Source: Dehalococcoidia bacterium
GTDB lineage: Bacteria; Chloroflexota; Dehalococcoidia; UBA2979
Direction of reading: 5' to 3'
Assembly: GCA_030745285.1 (NCBI GenBank)
Contig: JASLOV010000063.1
Location: forward strand, 1-42,843
Length of the DNA stretch: 42,843 bases
Numbering within the stretch: position 1 is the first letter of the stretch; the number at the start of each line of letters is the position of its first letter. Under the pieces are notes generated by a model. The model searched no databases, was not told the origin of the DNA, and worked only from the letters and a program-made list of their open reading frames with translations. This document shows positions 1 to 7,267 of this stretch, one piece after another. The translations under genes were made by a program, and so were the position numbers.

Positions 1-1933
1 CGCCCGGGATGATTGTGAACGGGGCCTGCCCGTCGCCTCTCAGGGCATAGCGATAGTCGGCGCCGCCCAGGCTCTGCGCTGCCGCGTTCAGCTGGAACTG
101 GTGGTGCATGTAGAGCGGCAGCAGCACGTACTCGAGGTCCGACATCGGCTCGCCCGGCCGGATCGCCTCGGGCCCGAAGCGCGCGAGGCCGATCCGACGC
201 ACCTCGATCTCATGCTTGAGGTGCTCGACCAGATTGGCGCCATTGTCCCAGACCGACGCCGTGGGATGGCCCGCGCCGATGAAGCGATTGTCCGTGTGCC
301 CCATATAGATGAGGCCGGCCTGGAGGCCCTCTTCCGTGATCGCTAGAAGCTCGGTGACCTCGTTGGTGCCGGCTGGATAGTGCTGGTACAGCCAGGTCAC
401 CGACAGTTCGTCGTACTCGCCGATGCGCTGGAGATACGCGTTGGACAGGTCGAGGTCCCCGGACGCGGTGATCTCCACGAGCGGCGCCGGGTAGTCCATG
501 ACGCTTTCCCGCCCGAACGCGCTGGCCATGTAGTTATGCGGGAATCCCAGGGTGTGACCGACCTCGTGCGCCGACAGTTGCCGGACCCGAGCCAGCGCCA
601 TTTCCACGGCGTCTGAGTTCTCGGCGACTTGCGCGAGATACTCAAACCCGGCGGCGCTCGACAGTCCGCAGGACTGGTAGTAGGCGCCCTGCCCGTCCAC
701 GAAGGGCGGCACGACGCCCTGGCCGTGCAGGTAGTCCTGGCGCAGCCGCAAGCTGCCCAGGTTGACGTTGCCCTTGATGATCTCGCCCGTCCGCGGATCG
801 GCGACCGACGACCCGTACGAGTAGCCGCGCGTGCGCCGATGGGTCCAGTGGATCATGTTGTAGCGGATGTCCTGCGGGTCGGCATCGGGTGGGAGAACCT
901 CGACGCGGAACGCGTCGATGTACCCCGCGGCTTCGAACGCCTGGTCCCACCAGGACGCCCCCTCGATGACGGCGCTCAGGATCGGCTCGGGGATTCCGCG
1001 ATCGACGTAGTAGACGATCGGCTCCACCGGTTCCGACCTGGCCGCACCCGGGTCGCGCTTCTCCAGGCGATGTCTGGCCACCTGCCGGACCTGCAAGGGC
1101 TGGTCGATCGGACTCGCGTAGTCGAAAATCGTGGGCCCGTTCGCCCCGACCCGAGGATCGAGCACCCGCGGGCGGTAGCCGTCGTCGGGAAGCCTCACGA
1201 ACGAGTGGTGCTGCCGGAGCGTCACGGCTTCTCCGGTCGCCGCCACGCCGTCGACCAGGGATCCCGGGTCGTCGCTGGTGAAGGTGAGGAGCGCCTCCAC
1301 CTCGGTGTTTTCCGGAAACGAGCGGGTGCGGGGCAGGTGGATCACGCTGCGATCGGCGTCCAGCTCGTAGCGGCCCTGCCCGCGCCGTGCCAATTGCTCG
1401 ACGACCCGGCGCGCGTCACGCAGGAAGAACTCCGTCCCGTCGACCAGCACGCTCGTCCCAGTCGCGGCCACGACCTCGAAGCCCCAGTGCACGGATGGGG
1501 CAAAGGCGTCGCGCACCGCCTGCACCTCATCCAGATTGTCCGAGCGCGCCTGGTAGCGATAGTTGGGCTCCATCAGGATGACGCGGGGGCCGACCCGTCG
1601 CGCCGCGAGTACGAAACTGCCGCCGAGCTGGCCGCGGTCGATCCCGACCGGATTGCTCCCCAGGCCGGAACCCATGGAGACCAGGTAGATGAACTCGGTG
1701 TCGAGCTCGTCGATCTCCCAGTACAGCCTGCCCTCGGCATCGTCCCAGTGGAGGTTGAAGAAGCCCTCCATGGCCGTCGTCCCCGCCGTCGCGTCGGCGA
1801 TGGACGGCAGCGGCTGGGCCTCGGCCGCAGAGGGGGCCGGACCCAGCAGAAGTCCACAGGCCAGCAGTCCGACCGCCCACAGCCGTGCCCCCGCCCCGAT
1901 CAGCATCTCCGCGCGACGTGATGATGTCGTCAT
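1..1933 (-). CDS. Secreted zinc-dependent metalloprotease, DUF5117/DUF4953-like (3' end beyond window)
   Basis: Reading leftward from an ATG at 1933, the frame stays open to base 1, so about 644 N-terminal residues are present and the C-terminus is missing. A GGAGGAG ribosome site lies just upstream of the ATG. A hydrophobic signal segment spans about residues 11-38, followed by the motif EGFFNLHWDD and WEIDELDTEFIYLVS, typical of the large periplasmic zincin-like proteins with DUF5117. The zinc site HEVGH is at residues 456-460 (bases 554-568), followed by TLGFPHNY as in this family. The likely role is a periplasmic or outer-membrane-facing metallopeptidase; substrate unknown. It diverges from the M1 peptidase across a 121-base gap. 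Family call is firm from the motif and N-terminal pattern; function beyond peptidase is not known. Confidence 0.88.
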   Translation of the reverse strand, partial: MTTSSRRAEMLIGAGARLWAVGLLACGLLLGPAPSAAEAQPLPSIADATAGTTAMEGFFNLHWDDAEGRLYWEIDELDTEFIYLVSMGSGLGSNPVGIDRGQLGGSFVLAARRVGPRVILMEPNYRYQARSDNLDEVQAVRDAFAPSVHWGFEVVAATGTSVLVDGTEFFLRDARRVVEQLARRGQGRYELDADRSVIHLPRTRSFPENTEVEALLTFTSDDPGSLVDGVAATGEAVTLRQHHSFVRLPDDGYRPRVLDPRVGANGPTIFDYASPIDQPLQVRQVARHRLEKRDPGAARSEPVEPIVYYVDRGIPEPILSAVIEGASWWDQAFEAAGYIDAFRVEVLPPDADPQDIRYNMIHWTHRRTRGYSYGSSVADPRTGEIIKGNVNLGSLRLRQDYLHGQGVVPPFVDGQGAYYQSCGLSSAAGFEYLAQVAENSDAVEMALARVRQLSAHEVGHTLGFPHNYMASAFGRESVMDYPAPLVEITASGDLDLSNAYLQRIGEYDELSVTWLYQHYPAGTNEVTELLAITEEGLQAGLIYMGHTDNRFIGAGHPTASVWDNGANLVEHLKHEIEVRRIGLARFGPEAIRPGEPMSDLEYVLLPLYMHHQFQLNAAAQSLGGADYRYALRGDGQAPFTIIPG

Positions 1934-2054
1934 CCGGCTCCTCCATTCGCTGGCGTTCGCATCTACCGTGGCGCCAGACCGACAAGTATGTATCATGGAG
2001 CGTTTGATGAAGGGGACGATCGTCGGTCATTCATTCAAGAAGCGGGAGCGCATG

Positions 2055-4103
2055 ATGAATCGCAGGATCCTGACCCTGAGTGCCGTCTTCGTGTGCGGGT
2101 TGCAGGTGGGGGTGTCGGCTCAGGCGCCCCGACGCGCCGATCGGCCCGGGCGGGCGATCCGCCTCGACATGCCGATGACGAATTCGATCGAGCGGGCGCA
2201 CGCGGCCGGCACCCGTGACACCACCGGGCGGCCGGGCCCGAACTACTGGCAGCTGACGGCCGACTACACGATCGACGCTCGACTCGATACGGACACGCAG
2301 ACCATCACGGGCAGCGAGACGATCGTCATGCACAACGCCAGCGACGAGGCGATGACCGAGATCGTCCTGCGCCTGGACCACAACGTCTTCCGTGCGACGG
2401 TCCCTCGTGGCAGTTCGGTGCCGGCGGAGACGACCGACGGGATGATCGTAACGCGCCTCAGCGTCGACGGGCAGACCGTCGATCTCGATGCGCCCCCGCC
2501 GCCGCGCGGCCGCGGTCGCGGCTCCCAGGCCCCCGCCGGCCCGCCTCGCCTGGCGGCGTCGGGTATGGACCAGACCGTGGCGGTCGTCACGCTGGCGACG
2601 CCAATCGCTGCGGGTGCTTCGGCGACACTCGAGATCGACTGGCACACCAAGCTGCCGGGAGGCCCGAGCGGCCGGGGCCACCGGATGACGCAGCGCTGGG
2701 ACGACACGCTGTTTCAGCCGACCCAGTGGTTCCCGCGGGTGGCCAAGTTCGACGACCTCCGGGGCTGGAATTCGGGCGTGTATCTGGGACCCGCGGAGTT
2801 CTACAACAACTTCGGTCGTTTCGACGTGAGGCTGGACGTGCCGGGCGGCTGGATCGTCAGCGGCACGGGTGTGCTGCAGAATCCCGACGAGGTGCTCACG
2901 CCAACCGCCCGCGAACGGCTCGGGCGGGTGCTGGACTCGGATGCGGTGGTGACGATCGTGGGCGAGGACGAGGTCGGCCCCGGCCGATCCACGGCGCCTG
3001 GCGAGCGCCTCGTCTGGCACTTCGTCGCCGACATGGTGAACGACTTCGCGTGGGCGACCGCCGACCGGTTCATCTGGCAGGCGTCGCGGGCGACCATTCC
3101 CGAAAAAGGCCCCGTTCCGATCCACATGGTCTACCTCCCGGAGCGCGCCGACCGGTTCGAGAACGCAATCGCTCTGACGCGTCACGCGCTCGAGTTCTAC
3201 TCCGCACTCTGGGTGCCCTACCCGTTCCCGCAGCTCACCCTCCAGGACGGCCCGAGCGCGGGAATGGAGTATCCGATGGTGATCAACTCCAACCAGGGAG
3301 CGGCCGATCACGAGACCGGGCACCAGTGGTGGCCGATGATGGTCGGCACCAACGAGCGGCGCTACGGGTGGATGGACGAAGGCTTCAACTCGTACATGGG
3401 GATGTTCTCCAGAGCGCACCGCAACGGCGAAGAGCCGGATCTGGACGGCCTGGGACAGAGCTACGGCAGCATCAGCGGCGACGAGGACGAGCCGCCATCG
3501 ATGTGGGCCGCCAACTACGCCGGTTCGATGTACGGCTTCCAGACCTACCGGAAGACGCCGCTCATGCTCTCCATGCTCGGAGGGATCGTCGGCGATGCCG
3601 AGGTCCAGCAGGCGATGCGCGGGTACACGCGGGCCTGGAGCTTCAAGCATCCGTCGCCGTGGGACTATGCGTTCTTCATGAATAACGCACTAGGGCAGGA
3701 CCTGGGATGGTTCTGGTACTACTGGTTGTGGACGACCGAGTCGGTCGACGGCTCGATTCAGGACGTGGCTACAGCCGAGACCGGGTCGGAGACCGTCGTG
3801 ACCGTTCACCAGGATGGCCAGATGCCGTCGCCGGTCGTGCTGCAGGTCCGATTCTCAGAGAACGGCAGCGCACCTCGTGCGATGTCCAACGCGGAGATGG
3901 TCGACGACACGACGGCGCTCGTCACCTGGCCGGTCGACGTCTGGTTCGGAGGGAGCCGGACGTTCGACGCGCGGTTGGACTTCGGCTCGCGGGTCATCGA
4001 GGAGATCGTGCTCGATCCGTCCTGCCGGTTCCCGGATCGCGATCCGAGCGACAACGTCTGGTCACGGCAACCCGGTGCCGCGGCGACCGGTGCTTGCCGC
4101 TGA
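2055..4103 (+). CDS. Secreted M1-family zinc metallopeptidase (aminopeptidase-like)
   Basis: 682 residues. The start at 2055 has GGGAG six bases upstream and gives an N-terminal signal peptide ending near VSAQA (residue 24). An ATG at 2052 is in frame but sits too close to the ribosome site, and longer in-frame extensions run into the divergent gene. The N-terminal beta domain covers about residues 60-200. The M1 catalytic core has a GMEYP exopeptidase-like motif at 403-407, zinc ligands H419 and H423 in HETGH with E420, and the third ligand E442 in WMDEGFNSY, matching HExxH-x18-E. A TATCAT hexamer at 1991-1996 could be a -10 element but no convincing -35 was found. Function: zinc peptidase acting outside the cytoplasm; peptide specificity cannot be read from sequence. 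Confidence 0.92.
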   Translation: MNRRILTLSAVFVCGLQVGVSAQAPRRADRPGRAIRLDMPMTNSIERAHAAGTRDTTGRPGPNYWQLTADYTIDARLDTDTQTITGSETIVMHNASDEAMTEIVLRLDHNVFRATVPRGSSVPAETTDGMIVTRLSVDGQTVDLDAPPPPRGRGRGSQAPAGPPRLAASGMDQTVAVVTLATPIAAGASATLEIDWHTKLPGGPSGRGHRMTQRWDDTLFQPTQWFPRVAKFDDLRGWNSGVYLGPAEFYNNFGRFDVRLDVPGGWIVSGTGVLQNPDEVLTPTARERLGRVLDSDAVVTIVGEDEVGPGRSTAPGERLVWHFVADMVNDFAWATADRFIWQASRATIPEKGPVPIHMVYLPERADRFENAIALTRHALEFYSALWVPYPFPQLTLQDGPSAGMEYPMVINSNQGAADHETGHQWWPMMVGTNERRYGWMDEGFNSYMGMFSRAHRNGEEPDLDGLGQSYGSISGDEDEPPSMWAANYAGSMYGFQTYRKTPLMLSMLGGIVGDAEVQQAMRGYTRAWSFKHPSPWDYAFFMNNALGQDLGWFWYYWLWTTESVDGSIQDVATAETGSETVVTVHQDGQMPSPVVLQVRFSENGSAPRAMSNAEMVDDTTALVTWPVDVWFGGSRTFDARLDFGSRVIEEIVLDPSCRFPDRDPSDNVWSRQPGAAATGACR

Positions 4104-4193
4104 TCGGGGACGCTCGCCGGCGGGTGTCCGACGCCCAATTCGACCGCTCGCGATCGGTTGCGACCTATGGTTGAGGCCGATCGCCGGGCCAAG

Positions 4194-4221
4194 TTGACAA
4201 TCATCACATCGTTGATATATT
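4194..4221 (+). promoter_or_regulatory. Sigma70-like promoter, TTGACA-N16-TATATT
   Basis: Perfect -35 hexamer TTGACA at 4194-4199, a 16-base spacer, and TATATT at 4216-4221 (5 of 6 match to TATAAT), in an AT-rich island within GC-rich DNA. The first downstream confident gene on the same strand is the NMT1-like protein at 4460, then the LigB-like dioxygenase. Seen directly; activity is inferred. Confidence 0.6.
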
Positions 4222-4242
4222 TCCCCGATTCGCTAGATAGGA

Positions 4243-4272
4243 GCGGCAGGAATGCCGCACGAGTCGACTCGT
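4243..4272 (+). promoter_or_regulatory. Leader hairpin followed by a 14-base perfect palindrome
   Basis: GCGGCA (4243-4248) and TGCCGC (4253-4258) pair perfectly around a GGAA tetraloop. They are followed immediately by ACGAGTCGACTCGT (4259-4272), a complete palindrome. Both would lie about 15-45 bases into a transcript from the promoter at 4194. They could be an RNA structure, or the second could be a dimeric-protein operator. There is no U-tract, so an intrinsic terminator is unlikely. Confidence 0.4.
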
Positions 4273-4599
4273 CTCCGGTCAGACGACGCGCCGAGTTGCG
4301 CGTTTGACCCGATTCGGTCCGCGAGCCTGGCGAGCCGCTTCGTGGCGGACGTCCACGACGGGCTCTTGGCCGGACGGCTGCGGCCGGGACCTGGCGGAGT
4401 GGGTCCTCGCGAGCCACCGTGCGATAGACGGCAGAGCCTCGAGGCAGGAGTAGCGTCTCATGAGCAAGTTCATCGTCGTGCCGCATATGCGGCTGCAAGA
4501 GTACGTGGCGGAAGAGAAGGGATACTTCAAAGACGAAGGCCTGGACTACGAATTCCGATCGGGCGAGCGGATCGTGGCCAGCATCAAGACGGCCGATGA
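4252..4599 (+). CDS. Possible short upstream frame (115 codons), doubtful
   Basis: An ATG at 4252 has AGGAG (4239-4243) eight bases upstream, and the first 50 or so codons have G/C-rich third positions like real genes here. The last 140 bases overlap the well-supported gene at 4460 in another frame and look like its shadow. The ATG also falls at the edge of the 4243-4258 hairpin. No family was recognised. It could be a leader peptide, a decayed gene or chance; chance is the default. Confidence 0.18.
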   Translation: MPHESTRLRSDDAPSCAFDPIRSASLASRFVADVHDGLLAGRLRPGPGGVGPREPPCDRRQSLEAGVASHEQVHRRAAYAAARVRGGREGILQRRRPGLRIPIGRADRGQHQDGR

Positions 4600-5344
4600 G
4601 CTGCCGCCTGAGGAGTGGCGCGGCGCCTACCAGACGTTCGAAGGCGATGGCCGGGGCTGCTCGCTGAGCTCCGCGTGTCACTGGACGGTCAACATGGCCG
4701 CCTCGGCCGGCCACGGCCGGGTCTGGGGTGGGGCCTACTCGGTGAGTCCGTCGGGAATCTACGTTCCGCCCAGCTCGGACATCAAGCGGCCAGAGGACCT
4801 GGCCAACGTTCCCATCACCGTGGGGTATCAGTCGGGCAGCCACTATTCGACCATTCAGGCACTCGAGCCGTTCCTCGGGCGCGACAAGATCAAGCTGCAC
4901 TTCGGTGGCATGCTGTTCCAGCGGCTCGAGTTGCTGGTTGACCGTGAAGTTCCGGCCGGGAACGCGTTCGGCGGACCGGCCTATCTGCTCGAGCAGCTGG
5001 GTTACGTCAAGATTCTGGACACCACGTTCATGGTCGCCGCGATGGTTCAAGAGGGCGTCGACCTGGCCGACGTCGAGAAGTGCTACCGCGCGCTGAAGCG
5101 GGCGCAGGCCGATCTCGATCTCCGTCCGGAGCTGTACACCCACTACTACAAGAACATCTTGCCGAAGCGCTTCCACGATCTGATGGACACCCGCACCTTC
5201 GGTCCGGGTGAGCGGATCGTGTTCCAGCCGTACTCGAAGGAGATGTTCGACGCGACCCAGAAGTGGGTCGAGCAGTGGCAGATCTTCTCAGACGACAAGA
5301 TGGGCAGCGACAAGTACGAGGAGGCCGTGGTCGCGGCTGGCTAG
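4460..5344 (+). CDS. NMT1/PBP type II-fold protein without a signal peptide (possible decarboxylase-like enzyme)
   Basis: 294 residues; start set by GGCAGGAG (4443-4450) nine bases upstream and an in-frame stop at 4451. The N-terminus VAEEKGYFKDEGLDYEF and the later LLVDREVPAGNAFGGPAYLLEQLG region match the NMT1/SsuA-like periplasmic-binding fold, but there is no signal peptide or lipobox. No ABC permease or ATPase gene lies nearby, so a transport role is doubtful. Cytoplasmic relatives with this fold include THI5/NMT1 and 4,5-dihydroxyphthalate decarboxylase, so an enzyme is plausible. A conserved-looking GCSLSSACHW segment (C67, C73, H74) could be functional. It is followed after 35 bases by a LigB-type dioxygenase, consistent with decarboxylation feeding ring cleavage; that link is inference. 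Confidence 0.72.
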   Translation: MSKFIVVPHMRLQEYVAEEKGYFKDEGLDYEFRSGERIVASIKTADELPPEEWRGAYQTFEGDGRGCSLSSACHWTVNMAASAGHGRVWGGAYSVSPSGIYVPPSSDIKRPEDLANVPITVGYQSGSHYSTIQALEPFLGRDKIKLHFGGMLFQRLELLVDREVPAGNAFGGPAYLLEQLGYVKILDTTFMVAAMVQEGVDLADVEKCYRALKRAQADLDLRPELYTHYYKNILPKRFHDLMDTRTFGPGERIVFQPYSKEMFDATQKWVEQWQIFSDDKMGSDKYEEAVVAAG

Positions 5345-5379
5345 CCGGCTTCCGCCGCACGACGACGGGGAGAGCGGGA

Positions 5380-6390
5380 ATGGCAAGGATCGTGTTCGGG
5401 CTGGGCAGTTCACATGGGCCGCTGTTGTCGACCCCGCCCGACCTCTGGACGGGTCGGGTCGAGGCAGACAAGCAGAATCCAGCCCACCCCTTTCAGGGGG
5501 GCACCTACACGTTCGATGAGTTGGCGAAGCTCCGCGCGCCCGAGCAACTGGCGGCGCAAGCCTCGCTGGAGGAGCGCACCAAACGGCACGCGACATGCCA
5601 GACGGCCATTGCCACGCTCGCCGAGCGCTTCGCGGCGGCCAAGCTGGATGTCGTCGTGATCGTCGGGAACGATCAACGGGAGATGTTCAAGGAAGAGTTG
5701 ACGCCGCCGTTCAGCGTCTTCCACGGCGAGTCGGTCGAGAACATCCCGATCTCGAAGGAGCGGCTGGCCAAGCTGCCGCCCGGGCTGGGCGCATCATACT
5801 GGGCGAACAGCCCGCCGGAGAAGGCGGTCTACCCGTGCGTGCCGGCGCTCGGTGAGCACATCCTGCAGACCGCCGTGCAGGACAGCTTCGACGTCGCCTC
5901 GATGAAGGGGCTGCCCGAAGGGCCGCGGGACCACAAGGGGCTGCCCCACGCCTTCGGCTTCATCTACCGGCGCATCATGAACGACGCGGCCGTGCCCTCG
6001 GTCCCAGTCGTGCTCAACACGTTCTTCCCGCCGAACCAGCCGAGCGTGGAGCGCTGCTTCGAGTTCGGACGGATGATCGGACGCGCCGTCACGTCATGGG
6101 GTGAAGAGGCCCGTGTCGGGGTGGTGGCTTCCGGCGGCCTGAGTCATTTCGTCATCGACGAGCAGTTCGACGAGCAGTTCCTGGCCGCTCTGAAGACGGG
6201 GGACAAGGCGCAGTTGGCGGCGATCCCGCCCGATCGGTTCCGCTCGGGGACTTCCGAGGCCAAGAACTGGGTCACCACCGCCGGCGTCCTCGCCGAGGCG
6301 AACCTCGAGATGACGGTCGTCGACTATGTCCCGTGCTACCGGTCCGAAGCGGGGACCGGCAACGCCATGGGGTTCACGGTCTGGGGCTAA
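5380..6390 (+). CDS. LigB-type (class III) extradiol ring-cleavage dioxygenase-like protein
   Basis: 336 residues from the ATG at 5380, with GGGGAGAG just upstream; the in-frame extension to 5263 overlaps the previous gene and is rejected. The family cleaves catecholic rings using non-haem Fe(II). Visible hallmarks are GSSHGP with H12 at the position of a LigB metal ligand, SGGLSHF with H256 at the catalytic-base position, acidic residues E261/E265 in the segment that supplies the Glu ligand, and a C-terminal GTGNAMGF stretch. At the second His ligand the motif reads GNDQREMF, so Q99 replaces the expected His. It is co-oriented with the NMT1-like gene and tail-to-tail with the HD gene (17-base gap). 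Substrate is unknown; a protocatechuate- or gallate-like diphenol acid is suggested by the LigJ-like gene in the region. Confidence 0.82.
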   Translation: MARIVFGLGSSHGPLLSTPPDLWTGRVEADKQNPAHPFQGGTYTFDELAKLRAPEQLAAQASLEERTKRHATCQTAIATLAERFAAAKLDVVVIVGNDQREMFKEELTPPFSVFHGESVENIPISKERLAKLPPGLGASYWANSPPEKAVYPCVPALGEHILQTAVQDSFDVASMKGLPEGPRDHKGLPHAFGFIYRRIMNDAAVPSVPVVLNTFFPPNQPSVERCFEFGRMIGRAVTSWGEEARVGVVASGGLSHFVIDEQFDEQFLAALKTGDKAQLAAIPPDRFRSGTSEAKNWVTTAGVLAEANLEMTVVDYVPCYRSEAGTGNAMGFTVWG

Positions 6391-6407
6391 CCCGCGGTCG
6401 GGGCGTT

Positions 6408-7214
6408 CTAGAGGAAGTTCGTCGGCCAGATCAGCGTTCGCCACTGGTGCGACACCGGCGTGTTGTCGAACCCGAGGCCTTCCTCGGGCTGCTTGAAGTG
6501 GCGGCCGATGATGTCGACGAACAGTTCCAAGCTCGGATTCGCGTCGGGGTCGAAAGAGTAGATGTCGTTGATGCAGATCTGCCGCGCGGTCATGTACCAC
6601 CGGTGGTTCTGGGCGTACTCCGCATCTCTCTGAATATGAGGCTCCGGCTTGTAGTCGGTGCCGAAGTAGCGGATGTAGGCCTCCGGGTACTCGTAGCCGG
6701 CGGCGAGGTCGGGATAGAAGCGCAGCGCCTGGTGGTAGCGGACCGCCCAGCTGACGCGCTCCGACACGTAGGGTTCGATGAGCGCCGCACCCCAGTAGCC
6801 ATGCTCCGATCGAGACAGCGCGAAGACGCCGATGTCGTGCAGCAGGCACGCCAGGACCGTCTCCTCGTCGAGGCCGGCCTTCAGCGCGAGCGCGCCGCTC
6901 TGCAGCAGGTGGCTGGCGGGCGCGAACCGGTACTTGAAGAAATCGATGAGTGTCGGTTTGTCCGGAATCCGAGGCAGCCGCGGATCGTGGCCCATCTGAA
7001 AGTGCCGGCCCTGGTTCCGCTCGCTCGCCTCGGCTCGGGCCGCGACGATGTCGGCTTGCGGCGTGCCGAACTGGCAGAATCGCGACCGCACGATCACGCC
7101 CTCCTCCAGTTCCTGCATCATCCGCTCTTCCAGCGCCTCGGCCTGCTGGGAGATCGACAAGGCATAGCCCGCGCCGGCCGCTGCGCCCGTGGTCAGAAAC
7201 TTTCTCCGGTCCAT
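6408..7214 (-). CDS. Tat-exported HD-domain protein, PhnZ/MIOX-like putative diiron oxygenase
   Basis: 268 residues from the ATG at 7214, which has GAGG nine bases upstream; an ATG at 7223 is possible but abuts that site. The N-terminus MDRRKFLTTGAAAGAG is a twin-arginine signal. The core keeps the metal-binding order of HD-type mixed-valent diiron oxygenases: H102, H126-D127 in LLHDIG, H138 in SEHGYWGA, H161 in RYHQALRFYP, and D217 in INDIYSF. RYHQALRFYP resembles the HVxAKRYL helix of PhnZ, which oxidatively cleaves an organophosphonate. HD proteins can equally be phosphohydrolases, so oxygenase chemistry is inference. Export by Tat fits a protein folded around metal in the cytoplasm. Its gene ends 17 bases from the dioxygenase stop. 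Confidence 0.72.
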   Translation of the reverse strand: MDRRKFLTTGAAAGAGYALSISQQAEALEERMMQELEEGVIVRSRFCQFGTPQADIVAARAEASERNQGRHFQMGHDPRLPRIPDKPTLIDFFKYRFAPASHLLQSGALALKAGLDEETVLACLLHDIGVFALSRSEHGYWGAALIEPYVSERVSWAVRYHQALRFYPDLAAGYEYPEAYIRYFGTDYKPEPHIQRDAEYAQNHRWYMTARQICINDIYSFDPDANPSLELFVDIIGRHFKQPEEGLGFDNTPVSHQWRTLIWPTNFL

Positions 7215-7267
7215 GTGATTCATCCTCGTGGGCTTGGGCGAGCGTCATCGACCCGCTCGTTCGTGCC

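Larger units (their letters stand above)
4104..4459. other. 356-base non-coding or leader region upstream of the NMT1-like gene
   Basis: The longest gap between confident genes. It holds an AT-rich sigma70-like promoter (4194-4221), a hairpin and adjacent palindrome (4243-4272), and a possible short reading frame starting at 4252. If transcription starts near 4228 the untranslated leader would be about 230 bases, long enough for post-transcriptional control. No known riboswitch consensus was recognised. The rest, about 4275-4440, has nothing else recognisable. Confidence 0.6.

Noticed and set aside
629..1921. A 430-codon plus-strand open frame
   Set aside because: It is antisense to the DUF5117-like metalloprotease, is rich in Arg, Val and Asp with no recognisable motif, and is a typical shadow frame in GC-rich DNA.
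2031..3650. A 539-codon minus-strand frame opposite the M1 peptidase
   Set aside because: It has shadow composition rich in His, Arg, Gly and Val and no motifs; the opposite strand carries a complete HExxH peptidase.
4104..4140. Imperfect GGACGC/GTGTCC inverted repeat after the M1 peptidase as a terminator
   Set aside because: Only five of six pairs match and no T-run follows, so it is too weak to call.
3806..5176. A 456-codon minus-strand frame spanning the 4104-4459 gap
   Set aside because: It overlaps the ends of two well-supported plus-strand genes and shows no family pattern; it would also read through the promoter and palindrome.
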